From the NCBI RefSeq assembly GCF_963678635.1, contig NC_087069.1, positions 22,974,360 to 23,038,359 on the forward strand: a stretch of 64,000 nucleotides of DNA, read 5' to 3'. This document shows positions 10,401 through 21,800 of the stretch, piece by piece. This DNA is from Symsagittifera roscoffensis. Taxonomy: Eukaryota; Xenacoelomorpha; Acoela; Convolutidae. The position numbers were made by a program, and so were the translations under genes. Position 1 is the stretch's first letter; each line of letters starts with the position of its first letter. The notes below the pieces were generated by a model, which was given only the letters and a program-made list of their open reading frames with translations, was not told the origin of the DNA and did not search any database.

Positions 10401-12026
10401 TCGCCAATGTGGGGAATCCGCCCGATGAAAAATACTTCTTTTAGGCCAAAACCTTCCAAAATCTGTGTTAAAAGATTATTTTTTGCCTGTTGAGTTAGGA
10501 CTGGTGTTTATAACTCATAGAGTAATTTCGGATAGGGTACACCGTCTGCTCGTCACGCTATCTTATTTTCGGCCGGATAGATTCGTGCAACTTCTTAGTC
10601 TAATACCGATCCTAATCTTACTCTTATACTATCTAGTCTCAGGTTGTTTAACTAGTCTCTGCTAGGCTCAATAGATCTAGGGTATACTGGTTTATTGCGG
10701 CTGCTGAAGTGCTCGGGAGAGTCCAACTAATTTCTAAGTTAAATTCAAATCTCTCTGGTGCTGAAATTACAAGTAACTTCAGCACTTACAAATAAGTGGG
10801 TTGTTAGTTAGATGGATCATGATTGGTTAATATTAAATACTTTACATTGGTAAAATATCTAATTTATCCAATCATAAAATGTAGTTTAGATCAGGTTCCA
10901 CCCATCCGGGTTTTACAGAGTTTTTTAGAATAGTTCTTCTGCAATTTGAAGGATGGATGATGGACGTTGGTTTTTGGCGAACATCATTTTCTTCCGTTTC
11001 CTCTTTGTTAAAGAAGTTCCAGGAAGCTGGAGTTAGAGACATAAGACGTTGTGTCTTCTAGTGACAACGACTAAGTCTTTGCAACAAACTCAAATCTGAT
11101 TTCAGAATGGTTGGCTATGTCAGGTTTTTCTGTTCTGCGTGGAGAACTTCTTTTGTGTCTGATCTAGTTTGGGAATGGCGTGGAGATTGTGCGTGGAGGG
11201 GATGCCTGGTTACTCGGATCTGTACGTATACTTGAACATCGAGGTGGTCATTGGTCTAGTTCAATGAAGTCCTTTTCTGCGAAGTCAAGTCGTACTCTAA
11301 ATCCTTTGAGTTGTGATTGTGAGTGGCATATCGATTGTGGTTGGTCATTCTCTCTCGAGTGTAGTGGGGTCGTTTTGTCTTTAGATGTTCGTCCTTGGTG
11401 TTGTATTCTGATCTATGTATTGCATAATGTAATTAACATTTTATAAAACATTTATTAGTTTAATATTTTTTAATTATGATTTTAGTTAGTTGTTTTCACA
11501 AAAGCTTTTTGTTTTAGTTCGGTTATTTTGAAGAGTTACTCACCCTTGAGTAGCTCTTATTAAAAATAGAGGTGTGGTCACAAAGCGTGGATGTAGCGCG
11601 GTGGGTTAGGCCGGCTATAGAGCATGCTCAGGACGTCCTTCCTGGTGGGTTAGGCCAGGAGTGGGAGTATGATTTCATGCGGTTTTTATGAGGGGTCCTG
11701 TTATGTGACAATGTTTTATGTTGGGTTTGTTGTGGTTTTTCTTATGTCTTGTTGGTTATGTCCTTTTTCCAAAAAGCAAATTGTTCGTGGTATGGGTTTG
11801 TCTTTCGACTTTTTTGTGTTTTATTATTTCTTTTTTAGACTTTATAATAGTCTTCAAAAGAATAAATTATCCAGTTTTAAACTGGGTTAATCCGGTTTGG
11901 GTACCGTTGGTTTCCTTTTCTTAGTCATGCTGTTATTCTATGATTTGTGGTATTTAGTAAGCTGCGTTGGTTAGTTTTGTTTAGTATATGATTCCTTTCC
12001 AACCGGGTTAAAGGAAGGTTTGAAAC
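10401..12026. other. Unassigned, moderately GC-richer stretch
   Basis: The base composition is less AT-rich than the flanks around 10500-11420. Open frames at 10465-10665 and 11180-11446 (plus) have no recognisable motifs. At 11590-11660 two GGTGGGTTAGGCC segments occur 60 bp apart, the first within a tRNA A-box-like context, but no B box follows. This may be an old long terminal repeat or untranslated exon sequence. Confidence 0.35.
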
Positions 12027-12157
12027 ATGTTATTATATGTTAGAGTTGTTGAGTGTGAAAACTTGAAACTGAAATTCATTATTTTAAACAATTCTTCGTG
12101 GGCGAGCTGTGCGAGTGTGGATAGAATTTCTGTGCGAATGAATGAAAATATCAAAAG
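12027..12157 (+). other. Possible untranslated or unplaced exon with strong donor
   Basis: An ATG at 12027 opens a frame that meets a good donor (AAAAG|GTTAGT) after 131 bases. Splicing to the next candidate exon at 12406 would give an immediate in-frame TAA, so if real this is more likely leader sequence than coding. No family is recognised. Confidence 0.2.
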
Positions 12158-12405
12158 GTTAGTACTGCATTTGCATTTTATTAATTTACTGCATAGAATT
12201 TGGAAATTTACTGCTAGTTATGGGGGAATTTTAAGTTACAAATTTTCATCATAATTAGATTTACTGCTTGTGGGGAAAATTTTAGAAATGAATTTACTGC
12301 ATTGGTATTAAATTTATAAATTTATAAGTGTAAGAGATTAATAGAATTTTTGAAATCTGTTTGATGAAATTTGCGATTTTTATTTGTCTTTTGTGGTTTT
12401 TGTAG

Positions 12406-12573
12406 GTAATTGTCGGATGAAGGCTAAAAATCTAAAGAAAACATGGATAAAGTATGGTGAGTTTTTTAATATTTTAATTAGTTAGTAATATTCATTTAAT
12501 TCATACTTACCTGTTAGTCGTCGGGGAAAAAACCGTGGGGGAAGATGTCGTGGATGAGATCGGAAGTTGTTAG
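12406..12573 (+). CDS. Candidate two-exon small ORF (31 codons)
   Basis: A pyrimidine-rich tract and TGTAG precede 12406. The exon 12406-12456 contains an ATG at 12417 and ends at a strong donor (TATG|GTGAGT). After 61 bp a second acceptor (TACCTGTTAG) opens an exon at 12518 whose phase matches, giving a short Lys-rich then acidic peptide that ends at TAG 12571-12573. The match of three splice signals with phase is suggestive, but the peptide has no known family. The same DNA read on the minus strand also has a perfect-looking donor, so strand assignment is uncertain. Confidence 0.25.
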
Positions 12574-12621
12574 TAGTTTAGCTAAGATGCGGATGATATT
12601 TTTAGTCTGAAGCAGTGGTCA

Positions 12622-12831
12622 AAGCAATTGAAGTGCCTTGATAGTGGTTAGTTCTTCAGTGCCAACTGCAAACTCATAAGGTGTGTTTTGGATTAGATTA
12701 TATAATTTGTGATTGAATTTAGTGTTGTGGATGAATTCTAAAATTGGGATTTCTATAGGTTGTACAAACTCGTGCGGGATAAGGAAGGGTCGGGATTCTT
12801 CGGCGTTGAAGGTCTTGGTTTCAAAGAGGCG
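12622..12831 (-). other. Unassigned 70-codon open frame
   Basis: The minus strand is open between TAG (12834-12832) and TGA (12621-12619). It reads like a protein (RLFETKTFNAEESRPF, FAVGTEELTTIKALQLL) but has no Met start and no known motif. It might be a decayed exon or a retroelement gag piece. A consensus donor (CAG|GTAAGT, minus) lies further downstream near 12513, beyond two in-frame stops. Confidence 0.2.
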
Positions 12832-12839
12832 CTACATTC

Positions 12840-14645
12840 CTACAGAATATCAATTTGGTAGACCTGAAAAGAGATCGACAAAATCTTTGAAAGTTTCCTT
12901 GCTTTTTTAAAAATAATTCCACCTCCCTCTAGAAAAATTTTAGATCATTCTCTGATTTTAATACAATGCAGCTTTTAATCGTAGTGTCAATTTTTTTCAT
13001 CTAAAATGACTATTTTTGGCCAAGAATGACAATCTTTTTGACACGTTTTTGTAAAAGTTAGATTTAAGCAGAAGATGCTCTTCGTAATAGTATTTAACAT
13101 TCATACTTTTTTGTCTATTCGTTAATTTTACTTTCCACAACATATAATTTATGAGATTTCTGAATGAAAACTTCAAAAACAAATGATTAACTAATAAGAG
13201 GCTTAAGATGGTTGAAAGATTGGTTGAAAGAAATCCCAGGACTAGGAATAAACAGTCGATCTGTGAAAGTTAAACTCCCTTATTTCAAGTTGTCCAACTA
13301 GGCGTGAGTTCACGTGCGGATTCAGTAATTATTTATACCAAGAGTAGCAGGTGGTTTTGACTTTGGTATGGGGCTTTTATAAACGAGTTAATAGAAAACT
13401 CGAGATTATTAAACTCAATAACAGCTTAAATTACCCTTGATAAACTAGATTTACTAGGTTCATAGAAAGTTCATTTTTTCCCCAAAATCTGGCTCAGGGT
13501 GAGATTAAGTCACTTTTTTAAAAAGAAATATTCGAGTCATTTCGCTGCAAAAATTGATGCTGAAAATGAAACCGGTGTATGCATTTGAACTGCTCTTTTG
13601 GGCGATAGATTGAATGTTACCGAGCGGTTCAACGCCATCCGGAGAACCGCTGTGTTTGTCTGGGTTTAGCTGATGTGCACTTTTAAAATTGATAGGGGTT
13701 CTGATATTTTGCCTTACTCATACTAATGCACCAAGTGAGTACAGATCAGTGCGGGCCTCGATCCAACGGCCTCTAGATCAAGATATTTAACATTTCACGG
13801 CCTAATAAAAATCGGTTATTGAATGAATTTGTTAAACTCCAAATTAATTACTAGTGCATTTTCAGACCAGCTCCAACAGCCTGAACAAATTATATTTTCA
13901 GATACATTTGCAAGAGGATCTTAGAAAATTTACACCTTTGAAAACTGCACTTAATATTTTTTGCGCAATCTGGCGCCAAAATGTGTAGAGAAGATTGAAA
14001 TTAAGGGCTTGCATTGATCAAATATTTTGCCAATTGCACTTTGGTGGGTGCTTTTGTTTTGTTAGGATCTTAAAGCTGAGTATTTAATCTCTAAACCACA
14101 TACAGACAAGAGCACCCTCTGCTTACGCAATCTCTTAAAAAATCAATTCAGGCAACCGCTTTCGTTCCCACTTTGAGTTCAAGAAGAGAGCATTTGAAAG
14201 GATCTAAGAAGCGTCTGATTAAAGCCTTAATCAAATAGTTCCAACGTGTTTCCATTAAATGTCGGTTAGCAACCAAAATTGAACAGTGCCGTTCCAGATT
14301 TCAAAACCTCGTTTAAACGAACGCACATGATTCAAAGTGACGTTAGAATTGACGATTTCAGAGAGCACGTGATTAAACTAAAAAAATCGGGTTGCTTGCT
14401 GAAAATGATTTTGTTTCAAAAAATAGTAAGTTGCGATCACGCGTTTACTTGGTAAAATGTTTTTTTTTTCGTCGAGAGGTCGGATGTTTGAAGACCGCCC
14501 TGATATTCGCAAGGTTGCTTACGTCAACTGTGAAAAAAATGAATCCGATCTGTTTTTTTTTTTTGAAATCAAGGTACAGTCAATTGTCAAAATAGGTACA
14601 ACGACCGCCATAATAAACAAATAAACATTACTAAATTGTTTATAG
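12840..14645. other. AT-rich DNA with no recognised gene
   Basis: Short open frames at 12997-13182 and 14392-14595 lack motifs. The 5' exons of the weak gene model beginning at 14646 would have to lie here, but none could be identified. Confidence 0.45.
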
Positions 14646-14916
14646 GTTTAGTGCAACATTCGATTTTATTGGTGGGCCTGTAAATCCACATTTGGATCAA
14701 ATAACGGATTTGCAACCAGAAGAGATATGGGGTGATACCATTTTCTCATATGCCAATCAATATGTAGATTTCCTTTTTCCATTAAGTTTCTTTCCTGCAA
14801 TCTGATTGGCTAAATTTTCATTCCCACATTTAGTTTTTTATTTCACGTGGAAAATATGATAGCAGAGGAAAATTTATTATCTGGAACTAAAATGATTGCA
14901 GGCATAAATAATGATG
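14646..14916 (+). CDS. Candidate exon pair of an unidentified gene
   Basis: The exon 14646-14731 follows an acceptor (TTGTTTATAG) and reads SATFDFIGGPVNPHLDQ then DLQPEEIW before a moderate donor (GGG|GTGATA). The exon 14866-14916 follows an acceptor (GATAGCAG) and reads EENLLSGTKMIAGINND before a good donor (GATG|GTATGT). The intron is 134 bp and the phases agree (phase 1). No start or later exons were confirmed and no family is recognised, so this may be a decayed gene or chance. Confidence 0.25.
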
Positions 14917-16613
14917 GTATGTTTTCCTTTTTTACCATTTAAATGTTTGGTGATTTTTACTTTCTGACCAAATAAAACCGCAGCTTTCTTGCCTTATTTT
15001 TTATGAAAACAAATTGGCCTAATAAAACTCGTTTGTTAACACGTGATTCAGGTCAATGCAAAATTTCAATTGCAAACCGATGTTTTATTTTGAACAGTAA
15101 ACGAAAATCGCGAAATTTTTTTCTTTGTCATTTTTTATATAAAAATTTTTACGTATTCAAATTATTACAAAGACATCATTTCATACCCCAATTACATTGA
15201 TGAAAAATATTCAATCAAATTAGAGTAACTATGTAAAAACCTGTTTAGTATTGTTTCATCACAAAATGTAAATATAGTTTGCAAGATAAATAAGTTGTGA
15301 CTGCGTACCATCATATTTTTATATCTGAGTATTTGCAAGAAAAACTAAAATAATTGCTCTCTAATCTTTTCATTTAACAAACTGCAGGTTTTGTTTTGTT
15401 CATTTCCTGATTATCAAAAAAACTAAATGCTCATTTGAATGGAATACAACGCATTAAAAAATGGAGTACAATTTTCCAGTTTAAGAAGTAAACAAAATAG
15501 AACACATTTACTATTCTCCTTAAGGTAAGAGAAACAAAACTCGATGGTACAAAACGAAAATAGCTTAACGATTGAAAAGATTTCATTTTGTTATCTTTTC
15601 ACTCTTTGCATGCCCTGAAAAAGTAAATTTTAGAGAAGGAGGGAAAGTTATCTTTTTGCACTCCGCCCGTTGTATGTTTTAGCGCTCTAAATTTCCTTCA
15701 ATTTTCAGCCTAAAGTGGAAATTGCGAAAAAATTGACAGGAGATTATTGAAAGAAAATCCTTATCCGAGCTGATATAATAACATGCCCCTCTAAAATTAC
15801 CCAAAATCGGTTATTTTCCATCGTGTACAAGTTCATAAAGCCATATAACGGACGAAAAGTAACCTTTTATTAACTAACAGCTTACCATATATTACCATCA
15901 TTATTACCATATTAAAACTTCACTATTTTATTACCATTTCATTAACTCGGCGTGAAAAACGTAATTTTTTATTTCGTGTTCATTGTCTGTATAGCTCTTA
16001 AAACAACTCCGTCAGTTTCTCCGTAAAAAGTAGGGCGAAAGTTGTCAATCCTATTATTCAGTATAACTTGTCGCCTTGGTGCAAATTTCATATTTCGCCA
16101 CCATTTAGCTAAATAATCTTGTACCCCCATTGAATAAACAATACCCTGTCATTTTAGTAGCCCTGGGCACCGAACACAAGAAACCCTTTGGGTGAAAACC
16201 TTCAAAGTTACGCGCGAAAGGTGAAATTCTGCTTAATTTTGCAATCAAAAACTCAGCACTTTCGCAGCAGAAAACACTCCAAAGTCGCTTTGAAATACAG
16301 CTTTTATACCTTCACAACTAAGTTAATAACAGTTATAACAGCTTATAAGTGTTCGAAAGGTAACTGATAGTTGTTCGGACCAATCATGTTTTAAATTTTC
16401 TCCCAAGAAGCGCCTTTATATTTCACACTTTGCGTCAATTTGGGTTAAATTTATCCAATTTATTACAATCCAACTTGACTTGTGTTTCTAATTTTGAGTT
16501 AATTATCGAAGAGGGGTTTTGAACCGTAAAAATCTGTCACCAATTAGTAAATTTTATTCGCTAGATTTATCGACCCAATTTTGACCAGATTTCTTTGAGT
16601 TTATTTCGTTCAA
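14917..16613. other. Upstream region of the Ser-rich gene
   Basis: No clear coding sequence was seen; a 65-codon frame at 15003-15200 has no motif. The last few hundred bases contain AT-rich promoter-like DNA and would hold the 5' untranslated region and promoter of the gene at 16614, but no distinct element can be singled out. Confidence 0.4.
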
Positions 16614-18377
16614 ATGGTCAAAGAAAAAGTTAGTTTCCTTTGCGGAAACATAAAGAAGAACATTTTGCGTCGCGGTGGCACTACTGAAAACTCGGCCCCG
16701 AGTTCACCAGCTATCACTCGCAGTTTTCCAAGTAATTCTTCATTCGACAAAAACTCACGAGGACAACTTAACTCATCCGAGTCGCGAGAGGAAATTTTAT
16801 GTATTTTTGACAAGTCGTTGAATTTCCAACATGACTCCGACGAGATTTCAACTTCGTTTGAAATACCTCCCGAACCCCCTCCGAGGATTTATTTCCCGCC
16901 AGTGAAGTCGCCGAACTTGACTCGTACCCGCACCAGCCACGAAAGAATTGAATCGGGTCAATTTGTTCACGTACAAATCGAGACAAACCCGAATCGAAAC
17001 GACAATCGAACGCCGTCCGAGCATTCTCGCTCGACAGCTTCGGAGATTTTCAGTCCTCAAGCGCCGAGTATTTCAAGTCATTCGTCAAATTCGTCGACAG
17101 AGTCGTTTCATTGTGATGGCTGTCATTGCTCGCAACGCTCGTCACAACATATAGCGATGTGCGGGTCGCATTTCAAAACCCGAGCCATGACTTACAGCGG
17201 AAATGACAACTACTCTAAAACGACTTCAAACTCGAGTCACCAGTCGGTTTCGATTGGAAGTTCCGACTCGCTACACACGAGTAGTTTCGCCGAGCATAAC
17301 TATTCCATGACACATCACAAACGAGAGTCGTCGGGAAACGAAGTTATAATCCCACCAAGAATGAAGCCCTCGGCTCTAGCTTCGGGTAAATCCGAGTTCA
17401 ATAACCGAAGAACGTCGGGTGTCGTGATTCACAGGGTTCATAATTCGCAGTCGCCTCAACCTCCCCCGTTTCTGCCTCCAAAAAATTTTATGCCCTCCTC
17501 GTCTTCGTCAGGTAAGAAATGTGAATGTACAAATTGTAAAATCGCATACGGAACTTCAACCAGTAGTAGCAGTTCGAATCACTCGATTCAGAACCAAGCA
17601 TGTGAATCTGTTGCCCTCTCACGGTCAAAAGAGGAAAATTCAATGACACTCATGGAGCCATGCGCGCCTAAAAAGTCGTCAAGGCTGTGTGAGCGGAAAA
17701 TTCAGAAAGATTGTCCCGAATATGAAAACCATTTGGAAAATTCCAACGTTAGCGAGTCGAGTTGGCCCGAAATAGGCGAAGTTGTTCCGACCGTTTCGGC
17801 TTTCTACCAGAGCAAAAAATGCAAACGACGAAGTTCGTTTTCGAAGTCATTTGACAAAGTTGAAATGAGTTTGAAAGTCCACGACGATTTCCGACCCATT
17901 GATGTTGAGCTGCACCCGAAACCAATTGCATTTGATCCGACCTATACGGCAAACACTCGTAAGTTAAATAAATTATCAATTTTATCCGGAAAAAACGCGA
18001 AAGTTTTGCTTGACCTAATTGATGGAAAAACTGAAAAAGCATGTTTTTGATAGCATCATTGCTCGGAAAGAACCGAAACTTTCGAAAAACTGGATTCCCA
18101 AAAACATTATTGAAGTTCCAGCTTTTTAGAACGCGATCATGAGCATCCGTATCTTCATAATCTATGAGACGAAATCTGTTTTGTTTAGATCCGGATATTT
18201 TGCTGATGAAGAAAACACGACGAAATTTACTTCTGACAAACGTACGTTATTTTTTTTAAATGACATTTGTTTCACTAATTTACTCAACAGAAAGTAAAAA
18301 TATACACTTGTGTGGCAGCTTTAATTCTAATCCTTTTAGAAGCAAATCAGTTCAGCTTCAGAAGTTTTTTGTCTTAA
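16614..18377 (+). CDS. Serine-rich, largely disordered protein of unknown function, three-exon model
   Basis: Exon 1 (16614-17958) has 448 codons in higher-GC DNA than its surroundings. The ATG is preceded in frame by TGA six codons upstream. The protein is rich in Ser, Asn, His and Pro, with proline clusters near residues 85-99 and 279-290, poly-Ser near 295-299 and 315-321, and Cys pairs CDGCHC (167-172) and CECTNC (303-308). No catalytic domain is visible; most looks disordered, like a scaffold or regulatory protein. A consensus donor C|GTAAGT ends exon 1 inside the Arg449 codon. Exon 2 is 18189-18241 (after TTGTTTAG, before GTACGT) and adds a basic segment with MKKTRRNLLL. Exon 3 could start at 18291 (after TTTACTCAACAG) and end at TAA 18375-18377, adding a hydrophobic stretch (CVAALILILLEA) that may be a membrane anchor, total 494 codons. 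Unspliced reading gives 478 codons ending at 18050. Another strong donor (TCAG|GTAAGA) sits at 17511. The family is not recognised. Confidence 0.75.
17959..18188 (+). other. Predicted intron 1 of the Ser-rich gene
   Basis: The intron begins GTAAGT and ends TTTTGTTTAG. It contains the in-frame stop that ends the unspliced 478-codon reading. The intron is 230 bp. Confidence 0.6.
18242..18290 (+). other. Predicted intron 2 of the Ser-rich gene
   Basis: The intron is 49 bp, beginning GTACGT and ending TTTACTCAACAG after a T-rich tract. An alternative acceptor (CTAATCCTTTTAG) at 18339 would give a different C-terminus ending at a TGA near 18426. Confidence 0.45.
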
Positions 18378-18413
18378 GGCAAAAATTTCATCAATTGTCC
18401 TAAATGTATTTTC

Positions 18414-18419
18414 AATAAA
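18414..18419 (+). terminator. Polyadenylation signal AATAAA
   Basis: This is a canonical AATAAA hexamer 37 bases after the predicted stop codon of the Ser-rich gene. A second AATAAA lies a few bases further on. The placement supports a transcript end near 18430-18450. Confidence 0.5.
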
Positions 18420-19162
18420 AATAAAATGACTGAAAAAAATTGCTTCTTGGTTCAAAAAAATCAACCACAAGATAAAAAACTGGTGAAAAACACTTTGAAG
18501 CCTACTATATTAGACCGATTTGAACTTTGAAGATTATCTTTTCCTGAAAGGTATGAAGCTTTATATAATGAATGATGAAACGATCTTTTGTGTTGTTTTG
18601 AAAACGCAATTTAGTTGATCCGATTTCACTTTGGTTGCGAGCCGGCAATTCTAGTCAGACTGTATAAATCCAAGATCAACACAGACTGTTCAAACCAGGT
18701 CTAATCACCTGTGCAAGTCTCATTTTTTTGCAAACCTCTCAAATGTATTTCTTACGCAAAAGCCAGTTTGTATCAAAGCAGAGCTTTGGAAAAATTGCAC
18801 TGGATTTTTACTAAATTATTCACAATTGAATAGTTAATTAGAAGCGGTCTGAAGTGAGTTCTGAACTTAACGATTTCCTTGTTGATTCTCTAATTGCAAC
18901 TCAGTACTCATAAAAAGACCGGAAGGCTTGTCAGACGGCAATGCATGTGTTGCGACAATTGCGATAAACGGGAAAGCATCAAAATTTTGAAGAAATTTTT
19001 GGATGCAAATTGAAGTTTCAGGTAAAAGTTGCGTCTAGACAAATAAGTAGAATAATCCTGTCGTGGAAAAGGTTGAACTTAACCTATGACCTAGCGAGAA
19101 ACAATTTTACCGCTTTCCTATTGAGACTCCTAATCAAGGGGGAGTGAAATTTGCTATTTTAG
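18420..19162. other. Intergenic DNA up to the assembly gap
   Basis: No gene or repeat was recognised. Confidence 0.5.
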
Positions 19163-19362
19163 NNNNNNNNNNNNNNNNNNNNNNNNNNNNNNNNNNNNNN
19201 NNNNNNNNNNNNNNNNNNNNNNNNNNNNNNNNNNNNNNNNNNNNNNNNNNNNNNNNNNNNNNNNNNNNNNNNNNNNNNNNNNNNNNNNNNNNNNNNNNNN
19301 NNNNNNNNNNNNNNNNNNNNNNNNNNNNNNNNNNNNNNNNNNNNNNNNNNNNNNNNNNNNNN
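19163..19362. other. Assembly gap, 200 N
   Basis: These are exactly 200 undetermined bases. The gap lies where a second gypsy protease copy would be expected, next to the repeat that begins at 19363; repeat content probably caused it. Confidence 0.99.
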
Positions 19363-19670
19363 CATCCAACGTATCAAGGTTATTGCAGCGATAAACGGTT
19401 GATTAATAAGGAGTGAATTATTGAGATTTGAAGGATAGTTCCAGTAGCAATTCGGATCATTTATATATAGTAAATCACCCGCACAAAAATGCTTGAACCA
19501 ATGACTAAAGGTCATGTTTCACCAGCTAATTTTAACAAAACTCGGGAAATAATCTTTTAGTTTGAATCGAATAAGATAGATCAATTCCAGTTCAGTCAGG
19601 AAAAATCAGCAAAACCCCGCTTTTTAAATAAGGAAGCTTTAAAAAAATGTCTCGGAAAAATGCAATTTTG
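19363..19670. repeat. Direct repeat, left copy (about 310 bp)
   Basis: It starts with CATCCAACGTATCAAGG right after the N gap and aligns with 20749-21062 with scattered differences. It covers the segment between gag and protease. Confidence 0.85.
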
Positions 19671-19985
19671 CATCGGTTTTCGGGCTTTAAATATCCGTTG
19701 CGCCTCGTCTCCAATACAGAGATATAGGTTAGACTTCAACTTCTTCTCCGACTGGGTACGATTTTTCCCATTTACATCCTCTGGCAACGCTGCAATAGCC
19801 GCCGCATTTAACGTACGCGCAACATAAAAATTGTCAGGATCAATGTCATATTTTGCGATCATCCCCCAGTGGAACTTTATGATCCACTCCTCCTAATAGA
19901 TAGGGGGTTCTGGCGTACGTGCGTCCCAGAATGATACAATATTAAGCGGATTTCCCCCCTCCTTTTCGTTCTGCTGACTGCGCTA
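19596..19985 (-). pseudogene. Gag-like fragment of a gypsy-type element
   Basis: The minus strand reads FWDARTPEPPIY, a stop in place of a Trp-like position, EEWIIKFHWGMIAKYDIDP, then NFYVARTLNAAAIAALPED and SEKKLKSNLYLCIGDEAQR. This resembles the capsid part of gag from animal gypsy-type elements. One stop and loss of frame after FADFS show decay. The assignment rests on remembered motif similarity only. Confidence 0.5.
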
Positions 19986-20581
19986 TGTTGAAGTAGATTA
20001 TTGTGTAGTATAGAAAGGATAGTTGTTTAACTTGAATTGTAAAGCAACTGTAAGGCATCAAATATAAATCTTACTGCAGCGTTCTGTTTTAGTTCGTACC
20101 GGACGATAGAGATCGCAAGGTCACGACAGCAGGTCCCCAGACAGAAAAGAAACAAACTTATATAGCTTACATAAACTCAAACTGGTCCCTATCTTAATTC
20201 ATCCATTGCACAAGTTACAGTTCTAACATGAGGTGGAGAAAAGGTCAAATTACGAGCTTTGACTGACTGTTGTACCAGAGTCAACTCATTTCTGTTACTG
20301 CATCCACAGTTTGCAGAAACTCGCATTGTAGTCATGCAATCGAGTCCTAGGAGTGAATCAGAAGTCACCGTTGAAGACTAAAGTCACCCATGAAGGCTAA
20401 TTCTGGCCATAATTCTCCATGACATTGCTGAAAATGAATCCAAACTTTTCTTGAAAAAATCACACACTCTTTAAACTCCCCATTTCAGCGCTCTAACAGG
20501 GGCAGACGACTTTTTACAGAGTATTGTGGTTCAAGGCATCGGTAACTTTTCGCGAAGAGCACTGAGCCGGCTCGAAAACAG

Positions 20582-20790
20582 TTTATGAGGCTGTAAACAT
20601 TTTATGAACTTCTTTGAAGAGATGAATCAGACTGGTCATCTGGAAGGCTATCACGGCAGGACAGCATACTTCTAGCAGAATGATACTACCTGGTGGCCCA
20701 CCATACAGTTTGGAAGGAGTATCCCTGAAAACGGAAACTTCGGCACCGACATCCAACGTATCAAGGTTATTGCAGCGACAAACGGTTGAT
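20582..20790 (-). pseudogene. Aspartic protease-like remnant of a gypsy-type element
   Basis: The minus strand reads RCNNLDTLDVGAEVSVFRD, resembling the DTGAxxSV active-site loop of retroelement proteases, with DVG in place of DTG. The frame runs on through PSKLYGGPPGSIILLEV to a TAA near 20585. The substitution at the active site and the short length make activity unlikely. Confidence 0.45.
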
Positions 20791-21062
20791 TCATAAGGAG
20801 TGAATTATTGAGATTTGAGTGATCGTTCCAGTAGCAATTCAGACCAAATATTTATGGTAAATCACCCGCAAAAAGTTGCTTGAACCAATGACTAAAGGTC
20901 ATGTTTCACCAGCTAATTTTAACCAGAATCGGGAAATAATCTTTCAGTTTGAACCAAATAAGAGAGATCAATTCCAGTTCAGTCAGGAAAAATCACCAAA
21001 ACCCCACCTTTGAAATCAGGAGGCTTCTATAAAATGTCTCGGAAAAATGCAGTTTTGCATCT
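20749..21062. repeat. Direct repeat, right copy (about 310 bp)
   Basis: This is the partner of 19363-19670. It ends at TTTTGCAT, where the left copy continues into gag and the right copy switches to copia RNase H. Confidence 0.85.
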
Positions 21063-21800
21063 TCCCAATTTGTTCGTCAATGCATCTGCAGGCATGTTTG
21101 CTGTTGGTAAAGAGGTTAATGTCAACTTCTTCTGTTCAATAAAGCTTTCGAAGGAAGTGTAGTTTTATGGCAAAACGCTTTTCCATGCTTCATTGAATGT
21201 ATACTAATGGCAATACAAGCTTGGTTGTCATCGAAAACTTCCAAAGGCCTATTTTAAATTATGCCTAAGTTATTAAGGATGCCCTGTAAATTAATTCCTC
21301 ACTTTCCTGTTTCGGCCACAGTTTTGTGTTCTGCTTCGGCTGTTGAATTTGATACACAACGCTAAAATCTGCTAGATCAACTTATCACACCTGAGTTGTC
21401 AGTGAGCTTAAAACAATATCCTGAGGTACTTCTCTTATTGTCTATATTTACAGCCCAGTCCGCATCCGAAAAGCTAACAAGATTCAACGCCTTATCCCTC
21501 CTATATACTAAAAGTAAGCTTTTTGCTTCTAGCAGATATTTTGACAATTTTTTCCGGTTTTTCTAGGTTTTCACCTGAGTTTTTCGCAAAACAACTTGGA
21601 AGATTTGCTGCAAAGCAAATGTCGGGTGTACTCGACAAAGCTAGGTAATTTAGTCAATCAAAAAGTCCTCGATAGTCACAATTTTTCATCTTTTCTTATT
21701 CTATTCTACCTTCTAAAGGACAATCTTCTTTTTTCAGTTTTTTTGTTTTCACGAGAGGGGTTGTTATTGGTTTTGCTTTGGTCATTTTAATTCTTGATAA
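21061..21800 (-). pseudogene. Copia late RT and RNase H remnant
   Basis: In order on the minus strand: LNYLALSSTPDICFAANL (about 21650), LLVYRRDKALNLVSFSDADW, RSTSGYCFKLTDNSGVIS, SNSTAEAEHKTVAE, FDDNQACIAIS and PADALTKQIG at the end. Stops replace the Trp after GVIS and others. The equivalent part of the right copy is cut at 22510. Confidence 0.85.

Larger units (their letters stand above)
19363..21062 (-). mobile_element. Fragments of a Ty3/gypsy-type element (leader, gag, protease), partly duplicated
   Basis: The minus strand holds gag (19985-19596), a protease-like segment (20790-20582), and a non-coding stretch of about 480 bp between 20100 and 20580 that could be long-terminal-repeat or leader sequence. 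A segment of about 310 bp occurs twice in the same orientation (19363-19670 and 20749-21062), so two partial element copies lie in tandem. At 21061 the element abuts copia sequence with no target duplication seen. Confidence 0.6.

Noticed and set aside
11595-11660. tRNA or SINE head: TAGCGCGGTGGG resembles a pol III A box.
   Set aside because: No GGTTCGANTCC-like B box follows within 30-80 bp, and the sequence cannot be folded by eye into a cloverleaf.
19144-19515. Open frames crossing the N gap.
   Set aside because: Their length is made of undetermined bases.
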